Positions 7,490-17,182 of a stretch of 33,523 nucleotides of DNA are shown here, in pieces. The notes below the pieces were generated by a model that saw only the letters and a list, made by a program, of their open reading frames with translations, had not been told where the DNA came from and made no database searches. Source of the stretch: an uncultured Euryhalocaulis sp. (GTDB lineage: Bacteria > Pseudomonadota > Alphaproteobacteria > Caulobacterales > Maricaulaceae); NCBI GenBank assembly GCA_913055605.1, contig CAJXKJ010000032.1, positions 1-33,523 on the forward strand, in the 5' to 3' direction. Position 1 is the stretch's first letter. Every line of letters starts with the position of its first letter. The position numbers were made by a program, and so were the translations under genes.

Positions 7490-9130
7490 GTGGGGTCAGT
7501 TGCGAAACAAAAGACGTATTCTCTCTTCTTAGCGAAGCCTTCGACCATACCGGACGAAGACCTTCTCACGGAGAACGCTCGAGCACGTCTTGTAACCGCC
7601 ATTAAGGCGTCTGCGCCCAATTTTGGCGATGGCGGGGAGTTATTTATTTTCCCCGGCGCGGATCATCCCCCAAAGTGGCTGTCTGAGGTAAAGGGCGTTT
7701 TTAACATCAAAACGACGCTCTTGGGTAAAAGCCACTCCGCTGTCGTGATTTTCAAGCAAGGAAACAATCGCTTTGCCCTTACCTACGGATATGGCCACGT
7801 CATGTTGGACGATGCCCAATTCGTCAGCGACTTTGGACTAAGGACATGTATCAATTTCGTGGACGACGCCGGCGTTAAAAGCGTCGAACGCTCAAACCTT
7901 GCCTCCGCCATTCGCGATCTATCCCAAGCTGCGAGCGGGAGAAGTTTCGATTCATACGGGATCGATGACGTTCTAGAAGTGATTCAGAGGGTTAGTGGTG
8001 CGTCGCGATCAAGCTCTTTCGCTGCTTCGGCGTCTGGTGCCCGCGCGCTAAAAATATCCAAAAAAATTTCGCTTGAAGACGTACCGGAAACGGCCGAGCA
8101 AGCTGAAAAACTATATCGATCTAACGCTTATAAAGACACGCAGTTTGCGGTTATCGACCAACTTTCACCGGTCACTGATCCGGCTATTTGTGACCATTTA
8201 GACGGCGAGTTGCTCAAATCTCTGCACAATGAAAGTAATAGTTTTGAAATTTCCGCTCCTGAAATACGTGCGACGACTGTCGCGTACTATAATATACGGG
8301 GTGCCCGCGTTTTTGGTCATACCGACGTATCGTTAGACCTATACCTAAAAAACGTGCCTGGAGGCGCGGGTGGACTAGACCTCGATAAGTTAAAGAGACA
8401 CCGTATCGAGGTGTACGATCACAACGGGCACCAAGAAATTGATGGCTGGTCGATCTATCGTGCGCTTATAGGCTCTTTGAGCATCGCTGGTCGCCGTTAC
8501 GCTATCCACGAAGGGCGATGGTATCAGGTTGACGGTAGCCTAAAGGACGCGGCCGAAAAGGCGTTTGAAGATCGTTGTGTCCCGCTTGATCCAATTTTCG
8601 GCCCGCTGGTTGAGAAGGTGTCGGGTGAAGGGAAAGCGGCGAAAAGGGCTCTGGAATCAGAGTATGACTATAATCGTCGAACCGCTGCTCAGGCGGATTT
8701 GATTTGTTTAGATCAAGAGTTAGTCAAGGTCCCCGCGCGACCTGGGCGTGGAATTGAGCTGTGTGATATATTGGATGTCGAAAAAAGAAGGTATATTCAC
8801 ATTAAAAAGAGTAGTCGTCAGTCAAGCACTTTGAGTCATCTTTTTAAGCAGGGGCGAAATGCTGCTGCGATGGTACAGGGGGATGCTGATTTTCGAAAAA
8901 ATGCTCTTGATCTGGTTGGCGATAAATATGGCGATCAGGATAGAAAAGCACTGGAGTCTGCGTGGAATGACGGCAGCAGGTGGACAGTAGAGTTTCGTAT
9001 TGCAGATATTCCTAGGCCTAATGGCTCCTTCAATATTCCGTTCTTCAGTAAGCTGACGTTTCGCGAAGAGTGTCGACTGCTTCTGCCTACCCACGATGTG
9101 GGGATTGGTTTCATCAAAACCGGCACATAA
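7490..9130 (+). CDS. TIGR04141/DUF6119-family sporadically distributed protein
   Basis: About 546 aa, resembling the TIGR04141 (DUF6119) family of large proteins with patchy occurrence in bacteria; molecular function not established to my knowledge. Family-like features: N-terminal KTYSLFLAKPS, the RFALTYGYGHVML strand, DLDKLKRHRIEVYD in mid-protein, and the C-terminal block IELCDILDVEKRRYIHIKKS followed by STLSHLFKQGRNAA. That block (Glu423/Asp426, then His437-x-Lys439) could be a degenerate PD-(D/E)xK-type site, which is inference. I prefer GTG 7490 because GGGGAGGG ends five bases before it; ATG 7475 in the same frame overlaps that sequence. GC is low (24 of 60 in 8221-8280), pointing to transfer. 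Divergent from the zinc-ribbon-like gene. Possibly an anti-phage or restriction-like component. Confidence 0.75.
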   Translation: MGSVAKQKTYSLFLAKPSTIPDEDLLTENARARLVTAIKASAPNFGDGGELFIFPGADHPPKWLSEVKGVFNIKTTLLGKSHSAVVIFKQGNNRFALTYGYGHVMLDDAQFVSDFGLRTCINFVDDAGVKSVERSNLASAIRDLSQAASGRSFDSYGIDDVLEVIQRVSGASRSSSFAASASGARALKISKKISLEDVPETAEQAEKLYRSNAYKDTQFAVIDQLSPVTDPAICDHLDGELLKSLHNESNSFEISAPEIRATTVAYYNIRGARVFGHTDVSLDLYLKNVPGGAGGLDLDKLKRHRIEVYDHNGHQEIDGWSIYRALIGSLSIAGRRYAIHEGRWYQVDGSLKDAAEKAFEDRCVPLDPIFGPLVEKVSGEGKAAKRALESEYDYNRRTAAQADLICLDQELVKVPARPGRGIELCDILDVEKRRYIHIKKSSRQSSTLSHLFKQGRNAAAMVQGDADFRKNALDLVGDKYGDQDRKALESAWNDGSRWTVEFRIADIPRPNGSFNIPFFSKLTFREECRLLLPTHDVGIGFIKTGT

Positions 9131-9871
9131 CGGTCGCTCGGACCATGCTTCAAATTGAGTCTTCGTGACAGTGAACATTTGGCGTGGTGAATAGAATATC
9201 GCCACCTCCGTTCTTCACGCGCCACACGCTATGTACGCAACTGTCGCCACGCGCCTATCGTGCGTAGTTGGCTAACAAAAATAGGGGGAACTCCGCCCCG
9301 TTTTCCCCGCCCCCTCCAAGCGCCCGTAATATCCCCTCGGCTTCGCGGCCGGAGGGATGTGGCCAATCACCATGGATCGCGGAGCGGGCGTGGCGCGTCC
9401 GGCAGGGAGGGTGATAGCTCCCGCGCCCGGCGCGGCCTTCGGGAAGGGCCGGCGGCACTAAACGCCAGACCGCTGCATCTCCCGGATTGGAAACGCGGGG
9501 CGAGAGCCTTCGGGAAATCCACGCGCGGAGCGTCCGGCCCTGGTCCTCAAAACCCAAGGCCTCAAAACACGGATCAGAGCCAGGCGCTCCGCTCCCTCAC
9601 GTTTCGCTAACCACGGAGGGCCGCTCGCGTGGCCGCCGCCGCATGCCGCACTGCAAAAACCCGCGCCGGGGCGGGCAAAACCCGGCCGATAGCTAAAACT
9701 CGAACAATCGCTTTTAGCGAAAATCCAGCCTTCCATGGCTCAATACCCCCATGGCGCGGGGATTGCGGCGGTTTGCGGCTCCCGGCGCCGGCCGATCGCG
9801 TGTCGCCGTACCACGGACCCACAAGACAGGAACCCGATGTCCGCCACCGTCCAGCCCGTGCGAGAGAGTTG
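9131..9871. other. 741-bp spacer after the first island; no convincing gene
   Basis: The first 130 or so bases keep the low-GC character of the island, and composition returns to the genomic norm near 9290. The rest contains a degenerate dispersed repeat (copy A, about 9380-9535). Open frames across 9255-9736 on both strands have no family resemblance, no good ribosome binding sites and implausible Arg/Pro/Gly-rich peptides, so I do not call genes. No tRNA or integrase is visible at the boundary. Confidence 0.6.
9380..9535. repeat. Dispersed degenerate repeat, copy A
   Basis: Aligns by eye with 15536-15694. Shared exact blocks in the same order: 21 bp at 9427-9447 and 15590-15610 (core GGCGCGGCCTTCGGGAAGG), TAAACG, TCCCGGATTGGA at 9480-9491 and 15643-15654 (both 33 bases after the first block), and GGGGCGAGAGC at 9497-9507 and 15659-15669. 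Surrounding bases are partly conserved. Likely a non-coding, possibly genome-wide repeat family. Confidence 0.75.
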
Positions 9872-10222
9872 ATGAGCCATTTCGCCTTTCTGAAACGCCT
9901 TACCGACCTGACCCGCAACCAGGCCGTGGTGTGGAACCACGACCAGGACGAGGGCGCCTATCTGGCCCATGTCGACACCTACACCGCGCGCCTGGCCTAT
10001 CCGAAGGGCGCAAAGCCCGGCAGCGCCCTGGTCCTGCGCTTCTCCCTGTACCGGCGCGACGAGGTGGCGGTGGAGATCTCCAGCCGCAACACGCTGGACT
10101 TCCAGAGCTCGAACGACGCGGCCTATGTGCTGAAGACGCTGTTCGAGGCGGTCCAGCGCCAGCAGGCCAGCCGCGAGGTCGCCGCCTTCGAAGACTTCCT
10201 GACCCGCGCCGAGGCGTCCTAG
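9872..10222 (+). CDS. Hypothetical protein, 116 aa
   Basis: Function unknown. Start ATG 9872 is preceded by GAGAG; the in-frame extension further upstream reads through non-coding repeat DNA and is not credible. The protein begins MSHFAFLKRLTDLTRNQ, has an alternating hydrophobic/charged middle (LVLRFSLYRRDEVAVEIS) that looks beta-stranded, and ends with an amphipathic helix (LKTLFEAVQRQQASREVAAFEDFL). No signal peptide or membrane span. High-GC third positions agree with the core genome. It is followed on the same strand by a small membrane protein gene about 100 bases on. Confidence 0.7.
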   Translation: MSHFAFLKRLTDLTRNQAVVWNHDQDEGAYLAHVDTYTARLAYPKGAKPGSALVLRFSLYRRDEVAVEISSRNTLDFQSSNDAAYVLKTLFEAVQRQQASREVAAFEDFLTRAEAS

Positions 10223-10321
10223 AACCCTGCCGAGGTTCTCGTCGGAGCCTCTGCCCGTCTCATGCGTTATGCGCCCCGCGTGGGATGACAGGACCGGCCG
10301 TCCGCGCCGGGAGGAACGCGT

Positions 10322-10684
10322 GTGCAGATCGTTCTGGTCGCCATTGCGGTGGTGCTGATCCTGGTCGGGGTCGCCTTCACCCTTTCCCCGATTCCGTTCG
10401 GCGCCTTCATCGTCGTCGCCGGCGCGTCGATGCTGGTCGCCGTCTCCCCGGTGGTCCGCGCCTTCCTGCGGCTGGAGCGGCGGCGCCATCCGCATTTCGA
10501 CAAGATGCTGGGCCTGGCGGAAGAGAAAGTGCCCCATTCCATCGCCGCCCCGCTGGAGCGCACCGACGGGCCGGAGGCAAGGCGCCTGCACGAAGAGCAC
10601 GCGCGCCAGCGCCAGGCCGACCCCGCGCGGGCCCGCCGCGCCGAACAGGCCCGCGAACAATCCGCGCCGGACAGCGGGAGCTAG
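10322..10684 (+). CDS. Small inner-membrane protein with two hydrophobic segments
   Basis: 120 aa, starting at GTG 10322 behind GGGAGGAACGC. Residues 1-20 (MQIVLVAIAVVLILVGVAFT) and about 24-45 (PFGAFIVVAGASMLVAVSPV) are hydrophobic and joined by a short turn containing Pro, giving a hairpin in the membrane. The charged Arg/Glu/Ala-rich tail after residue 50 is probably cytoplasmic. It is somewhat like small PGPGW-type or DUF-class membrane proteins, but I cannot assign a family. Its stop codon lies 8 bases from the stop of convergent uvrB; both stops fall in a short inverted repeat (CTAGC ... GCTAG, 10681-10696). Confidence 0.7.
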   Translation: MQIVLVAIAVVLILVGVAFTLSPIPFGAFIVVAGASMLVAVSPVVRAFLRLERRRHPHFDKMLGLAEEKVPHSIAAPLERTDGPEARRLHEEHARQRQADPARARRAEQAREQSAPDSGS

Positions 10685-10692
10685 CTTGCGCG

Positions 10693-12807
<2,115 letters not shown>

Positions 12808-13009
12808 GGGGGGAATATGGGCAGCTGGCAGTCTAGTCGCTAGGCCCGATTGTCATCCCAATTCCTCACCCGCGTGGGGCAGCGCGTAGCCAAAGCCGAC
12901 AGGGCCTACTCTCCGACAGGTTAACAGGCTAAACGCTCGGGGCTTCTGTCCCCAGCGGACTTACTCTAGATATTGGTGGCTTGGAACGAACGGCCGCTGG
13001 AGTGTGATT

Positions 13010-14671
13010 ATGGAACTGTCGGCGTTTGAGTATGCTGCACTAAGAACACTCACTGACCCTTACAAGAGTAAAGGAAGAAGCGAATCGGCCAATTTGCTCA
13101 ATTGGTTCCTTGAAAATATATACCGTTTAGACGAAACGTCGGCAGATGACTGCATATGTGATAAAAGTAATGATAAGGGCGTGGATGGAATATATATAGA
13201 TCACAATTTCCGGGAAATTCAGATTTTACAATCGAAAATCCGCCAAAAATCTGGAGCAACGATTGGGGATGTAGCGCTTAAGGAATTAAGCGGGACAATA
13301 GACCAATTCAAAGATACCGCGAGCGTTCAAGCTCTACTGGACGGCAACGCTAACGATGAGTTAAAGAAAATAATACAGCGGGAAAATATACTTGGTCTTC
13401 TGGAGTCGGGATATTCTGTAAAGGCAATTTTTGTGACTAACGCGACAGCAGATCATAACGGTCAACAATACCTGTCCAGTCACGGCGAAATCAATTTCTG
13501 GGGTCGCGAACAGATTGCTAAAGCTTACGTCGATCTCGATGTCGAAGGGGGAATAGACGAATCCTTTTCGTTCGACGTGAGTTATGTTGATCCATTGACG
13601 TATATAGTCGATGATGACGTTACGGCGTATGTGTTTCCGGCACTGGGGCGCGAGCTGGCAAACTTAAAGGGCATTGAGGACGGAAGCCTATTTTCCAAGA
13701 ATGTTCGACTAAGTTTGGGGAGAACTGAGGTTAACAAGGCAATATCATCGACAATAGACGATAATGAAATTCATAATAGGTTTGCATTATTCCATAATGG
13801 GATAATTATATTGTGTGATAAGGCAAATTTGGACGATGGCTCCCTCTCTGTTGAGGGGTATACAGTTGTGAATGGTGCGCAAAGCCTTACAACACTTCAT
13901 TCCAAGAAGGATGCCATTACGGACGATCTTCGCGTCTTTGTCCGTGTTATCGCGCTAAATGATGACAAGCTTGCTAGGTTAATTACCAGAAATAGTAATA
14001 ATCAAAATTCTATCAAGCCGCGAGATTTGCGTTCAAACGACGATATCATGCTCCGGCTGCAGGCAGAGTTTGCTAAAGAAACGCCAGAATACGCCCTTGA
14101 AGTTAAGCGAGGTGAGCGGTTCGATGGGGTTGAAGTTATTAGTAATGATCTTGCTGGTAGGATGCTGTTGGCTTTTGATTTAAATGAGCCTTGGTCGTGT
14201 CACCAAATATATAAAGTTTTTGATGAAAATTATGCAAAAATTTGGAGTAGGCGTGAGCTTGATGCCTATAGAATTGTTTTTATGTGGAGATTGTTTAATA
14301 TAATCCGAGAGGAGCTTGATAACATAGAAGAGAGGCCGCTTGCTAAGTATACGCTCACGCCATATTTTCTTATGCATGTTATTTCTGTGGTTGCCTCGAA
14401 AGATGAGAAAGCGGCCGCTATTTTGCGAGATTTGCGCAAGAATTGGGGTGATAATGTTGATAAATTTCTAGATGTATCGAGAATGATCGTTCGGGGATTG
14501 GTTATTGATCTAAATTATCACGTAAACAATGTAAACGAAGACGGATATTTCGACTATAAGTCAGTTTTGAAAAGTCCGGTCTCGGTAAAGGAGTTGACCT
14601 CGGAGCTTGTCTCGAGCTTCGAGAAGGATGTGGCTAGGGGGAAGGCTGAGGGATTCGGTACCGAACTGTAA
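13010..14671 (+). CDS. AIPR-family abortive-infection protein with nuclease-like N-terminus
   Basis: 553 aa. AIPR (abortive infection phage resistance) family: several members give anti-phage defence, mechanism poorly described. I chose ATG 13010 because TGGAG ends seven bases upstream; GTG 13004 is an in-frame alternative. The AIPR core shows NVRLSLGRTEVNKAI (231-245), RFALFHNGIIILC (257-269), GYTVVNGAQSLTTLH (283-297) and NSNNQNSIKPRDL (328-340). The N-terminus has a restriction-endonuclease-like arrangement: Glu35 in a helix, Asp59 in KGVDGIYID, and Gln74-Ser-Lys76 in QILQSKI, fitting an Mrr-like E...D...QxK site. GC is low (24 of 60 in 14281-14340), which supports transfer. It stands alone between uvrB and a convergent gene, 6 bases apart at the 3' ends. 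The family is firm; nuclease activity is inference. Confidence 0.9.
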   Translation: MELSAFEYAALRTLTDPYKSKGRSESANLLNWFLENIYRLDETSADDCICDKSNDKGVDGIYIDHNFREIQILQSKIRQKSGATIGDVALKELSGTIDQFKDTASVQALLDGNANDELKKIIQRENILGLLESGYSVKAIFVTNATADHNGQQYLSSHGEINFWGREQIAKAYVDLDVEGGIDESFSFDVSYVDPLTYIVDDDVTAYVFPALGRELANLKGIEDGSLFSKNVRLSLGRTEVNKAISSTIDDNEIHNRFALFHNGIIILCDKANLDDGSLSVEGYTVVNGAQSLTTLHSKKDAITDDLRVFVRVIALNDDKLARLITRNSNNQNSIKPRDLRSNDDIMLRLQAEFAKETPEYALEVKRGERFDGVEVISNDLAGRMLLAFDLNEPWSCHQIYKVFDENYAKIWSRRELDAYRIVFMWRLFNIIREELDNIEERPLAKYTLTPYFLMHVISVVASKDEKAAAILRDLRKNWGDNVDKFLDVSRMIVRGLVIDLNYHVNNVNEDGYFDYKSVLKSPVSVKELTSELVSSFEKDVARGKAEGFGTEL

Positions 14672-14677
14672 CGGGTG

Positions 14678-15139
14678 TCATGTGAGATATTTGGGATTCT
14701 TAGACTTTACACGCGTCTTGCGAGAATTCGACCATTCATCTTCAAGCCCGTACATCCACTCTCGCTGCTCCTCCCTCACCCGCTCCAAATAATTTCGCCA
14801 AGCTCCGCCATGGGTGAGCGCCAGATCGCGCGCCCGCCGCTCCAGCTCCGCCGCGTCCGGCTTCATCATCACCAGCGCGCGTTCCTCCGCGCGCAGCGCG
14901 ATCAGGCGCTCCACCTCCGCATCGAATGCGCGCCGCTGCGCCGCCAGCTCTTCCGGTGATGGCTCCGCCGTTTCCCGCGCCTCTGCTTCGGCCAGCAAGG
15001 CGCTTAGCTTTGTGAGCTTGTCCAGCAGGCCCGTTGCGGTGGCTGGCTCCGCCCCGGCCAGCGCCTCTTCCAGCCTCTGCGCCTGGCGGCGCAGAAAGGC
15101 GGCGGCGGTGAGGGATCTCAGCTTCGGTCGTCGCGACAT
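14678..15139 (-). CDS. Hypothetical helical protein, 3' end apparently remodelled
   Basis: 153 aa of mostly charged helix: LRRQAQRLEEALAGAE, LDKLTKLSALLAEAEARE and ELAAQRRAFDAEVERLIALR suggest a coiled coil or helical bundle. The basic N-terminus is MSRRPKLRSLT. Function unknown; it is loosely reminiscent of small DNA-packaging or adaptor-type proteins, without enough to assign. The last 20 or so residues (from about SNSRKTRVKSKNPKYLT) are coded by AT-richer DNA that continues the AIPR island, so the island boundary probably lies near 14735-14760 inside this gene and the native C-terminus may be lost. No strong ribosome binding site before ATG 15139. Confidence 0.6.
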   Translation of the reverse strand: MSRRPKLRSLTAAAFLRRQAQRLEEALAGAEPATATGLLDKLTKLSALLAEAEARETAEPSPEELAAQRRAFDAEVERLIALRAEERALVMMKPDAAELERRARDLALTHGGAWRNYLERVREEQREWMYGLEDEWSNSRKTRVKSKNPKYLT

Positions 15140-15383
15140 CGCGCCAGCCTACGCCGAGCGGTTTCTCCGTCGCAGAAACCGCCGCCTATCCCTTCTCCCC
15201 TCGTGGGGTGAGCGGCGGTCCGGAGGACAAAACGCGGAGCGTTTTGAGCAGCGAACGCACGAGCGGATTCCGCGAGGGTCGGCCGGGCAATCGGCTCCGG
15301 GGCGCGCAGCGTCCTGTTGAGCCGATGGGATGAGAGGGCGTTGCCAGCGCCGCGCCCGGTTTCGACCGCCCCCTCCCCCCCAA

Positions 15384-15408
15384 CCCCTCTCCCACGAGGG
15401 GAGAGGGG
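15384..15408. repeat. REP-like hairpin, CCCCTCTCCC stem
   Basis: CCCCTCTCCC at 15384-15393 pairs perfectly with GGGAGAGGGG at 15399-15408 around the loop ACGAG, preceded by a C-rich run from 15369. This matches a widespread intergenic palindrome type in proteobacteria. A related half-element lies at 15191-15210 in the same spacer. It could fold in RNA, but no U-tract follows, so it is not a typical terminator. Confidence 0.65.
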
Positions 15409-15535
15409 AGGCGCCCGTGCGGCCCCGCGCCGGCCCCCGGATTTCCGTGGAGATACGCAAATTCGTCCCACACCGCCCGCACGCCCCCATACTCCGCCCG
15501 TTCTGACCGCACGGAAGGCGCAGGCCTCGTCAGTC

Positions 15536-15694
15536 GCGGCGGTTGGGAGTGCGCGGCGCGTCCGCGCCTGCGGGTGACGCCCGCGGGCTCCGGCGCGGCC
15601 TTCGGGAAGGCGGACGGCATTAAACGACCGACCGTTCCAAATTCCCGGATTGGAGCCGGGGGCGAGAGCGTCCGAGAAATCCGCGCGCGGGGCG
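15536..15694. repeat. Dispersed degenerate repeat, copy B
   Basis: Counterpart of copy A at 9380-9535, in the same orientation, with the same ordered blocks and nearly the same spacing (see copy A). Read on the minus strand it gives a peptide with RADFSDALAPGSNPG, while copy A gives related words in another frame. That frame change argues the element is conserved as DNA rather than as protein. Confidence 0.75.
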
Positions 15695-15927
15695 TTCGAA
15701 GCTTCGCAGACAGTCAAGACACTGGAGGCGAAGCCTCCGGCGCCCCGCACCCTTCCATCCCTCCCGGCCCGGCCGGGGCGGGCGCCGCCGCCTGTCCGCC
15801 CCCTGCCGAGTCGTGCGATTCCCCTGAGGGTTGAATCGCCCGGCGGGGCGTTTTCATGGCGGCGTCGTTAACATACCTTATAGGCACGCGAGGACGCCGT
15901 AGGGCTGCGGCGCTGTGCGATGGGGAC

Positions 15928-16440
15928 ATGAAAATGGCACGTCTGTTCGCGTTACTGATCGCGCTGCTGGGCGCGGCGGCCCTCTCGCAGGGACCGGAAT
16001 TCGCCCAGCAATACATGCAGCGCCTGGGCGGGGCGGTGGATGAGCTGGCCGCGTTCGTCACGCGCTTCGATTCCGATGTCGATGCCGCGGGCATCAGCCG
16101 CGACGACGCGCTGGAGGCTTACGCGGAGTCCGGCGATTTCCTGTCGCTGCAGGGGGTGCGGGTCGAAGACACGCTGGACCGCTACGACCAGCTGGCCGCG
16201 CATCTGGCCGAGCTGCGCCGGGCCAATGATTACGAGCGCAGCTGGCTGATCGCGCGGGAGCACGACGTTCCCCTGCTGCGCGCCACGGTGCACGACTATC
16301 AGCCGGCGGTGCCGCTGACCCTGGCGGGCGCGGCGCATGCGGGCGCGGGCTTCATCATCGGCTGGATCGTCGGGGCGTTCGTCGCCGGGCTGATCGGGCT
16401 GATCCTGTCGCCGCTGTTCGGGCGGCGGGAGCCGGCCTGA
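15928..16440 (+). CDS. DUF2937 family membrane-associated protein
   Basis: About 170 aa, matching DUF2937: short N-terminal hydrophobic segment, then GPEFAQQYMQRLGGAVDELAAFV, the FDSDVDAAGISRDDALEAY region, a helical middle, PAVPLTLAGAAHAGAGF, and a C-terminal membrane segment (IIGWIVGAFVAGLIGLILSPLF). Function unknown; the predicted form is a membrane-anchored protein with a soluble helical loop between two spans. Start is ATG 15928 or, two codons later, ATG 15934; GGGGA at 15922-15926 is better spaced for 15934. It stands alone on its strand, about 150 bases before a LysM gene. Confidence 0.85.
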   Translation: MKMARLFALLIALLGAAALSQGPEFAQQYMQRLGGAVDELAAFVTRFDSDVDAAGISRDDALEAYAESGDFLSLQGVRVEDTLDRYDQLAAHLAELRRANDYERSWLIAREHDVPLLRATVHDYQPAVPLTLAGAAHAGAGFIIGWIVGAFVAGLIGLILSPLFGRREPA

Positions 16441-16589
16441 CCTGACCGGGCTCTGATCGCTGGCCTGACCCCGGCCCGGTGTGGCCGCGGGGCGGCTATT
16501 ACAGCGGCGGCACAGCTATTGGCGGAACCCGAATCGGGGTTGGCGGCTTGTTCGCGCCAAGTCGAGGACGTTCGATTTGGGCTCATAAA

Positions 16590-17156
16590 ATGAAACTGTC
16601 GCTAACCCTGACCAATGCCGCGCTTGGCGCGGCCGCACTGGCCGCCGCGCTTGGCGCCGCCACGCCGGCCCACGCCGAAAACTGCGGGGAGACCTATACG
16701 GTCCGCGCCGGCGACTGGCTGAGCAAGATCGCCCAGCGGTGCGGCGTGGAGATGGACGCCATCGCGGCGCTGAACGACGACCTGAACCCCAACGCGATCG
16801 AGATCGGCCAGGTGATCCGCCTGAAGACGCCGGACCCGATCATCCCGGTCTTCGACCTGCAGCGCGTGCCGGTGTCCGCCATGCCGCCCTCGCCGCCCTC
16901 GCCGCCCGCCAAGGGGCCGGTGCAGTTCGAGGGCGAGATCGTGCGCGACGCGGGCACCTGCCTGTATGTCAGCGACCCGGCCGGTCGGCTGTACAGCTTC
17001 GCCGCCGGGGAGCGCGGCCTGACCGCCGGGACGCGCGTGACGATCAGCGGCGAGGTCGTGGACAACTGGTTCTGCGGCGGCGGCGCGGAGGTTCTGGTCG
17101 ACGCGGTCGAGCCGGCGCCCGCCCAGATGGCGACGCTGGAAACCGAAGCGCTGTAG
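16590..17156 (+). CDS. Exported LysM-domain protein
   Basis: 188 aa envelope protein that probably binds peptidoglycan. Start ATG 16590 opens a signal peptide (MKLSLTLTNAALGAAALAAA, cleavage near AHAEN). A single LysM domain follows (TYTVRAGDWLSKIAQRCGV ... LNPNAIEIGQVIRL), with the typical GDxLxxIA start and xIxxGQxI end. A Pro-rich linker (MPPSPPSPPAKG) joins it to a C-terminal beta-rich domain (EGEIVRDAGTCLYVSDPAGRLYSF ... TRVTISGEVV) that resembles small OB-like DUF5818-type modules, a weak resemblance. No hydrolase residues are seen, so it is more likely a binding or scaffold protein than an enzyme. Convergent with the 2OG-oxygenase gene. Confidence 0.85.
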   Translation: MKLSLTLTNAALGAAALAAALGAATPAHAENCGETYTVRAGDWLSKIAQRCGVEMDAIAALNDDLNPNAIEIGQVIRLKTPDPIIPVFDLQRVPVSAMPPSPPSPPAKGPVQFEGEIVRDAGTCLYVSDPAGRLYSFAAGERGLTAGTRVTISGEVVDNWFCGGGAEVLVDAVEPAPAQMATLETEAL

Positions 17157-17182
17157 CGCGCGCGAGCTTTTTGGAAAACGCC

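Larger units (their letters stand above)
15140..15927. other. 788-bp repeat-rich spacer without a convincing gene
   Basis: Contents: CCCC-TCGT-GGGG at 15197-15208; a 7-bp perfect hairpin AAAACGC-GGA-GCGTTTT at 15229-15245; a 10-bp perfect hairpin at 15384-15408; repeat copy B at about 15536-15694; and GC-rich filler up to the DUF2937 gene. Long open frames cross it on both strands but encode Arg/Pro/Gly-rich peptides with no family features, and parts match the non-coding copy A, so these are treated as spurious. Confidence 0.65.

Noticed and set aside
6890-9300. Attachment-site direct repeats or a tRNA flanking the first island
   Set aside because: No matching repeats beyond a few bases at the two edges, and no tRNA-like cloverleaf or integrase.
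9255-9736. Several 90-115-codon frames on both strands in the first spacer
   Set aside because: Low-complexity Arg/Gly/Pro peptides in repeat DNA, no ribosome binding sites, no known family.
12808-13009. SOS (LexA) box shared by uvrB and the AIPR gene
   Set aside because: No GTTC-N7-GTTC or similar dyad was seen; AIPR regulation is left open.
15118-15750. Minus-strand frame of 210 codons in the spacer after the second island
   Set aside because: It contains peptide words that also come from repeat copy A in a different frame, so the DNA repeat and not the protein is conserved; no good start.
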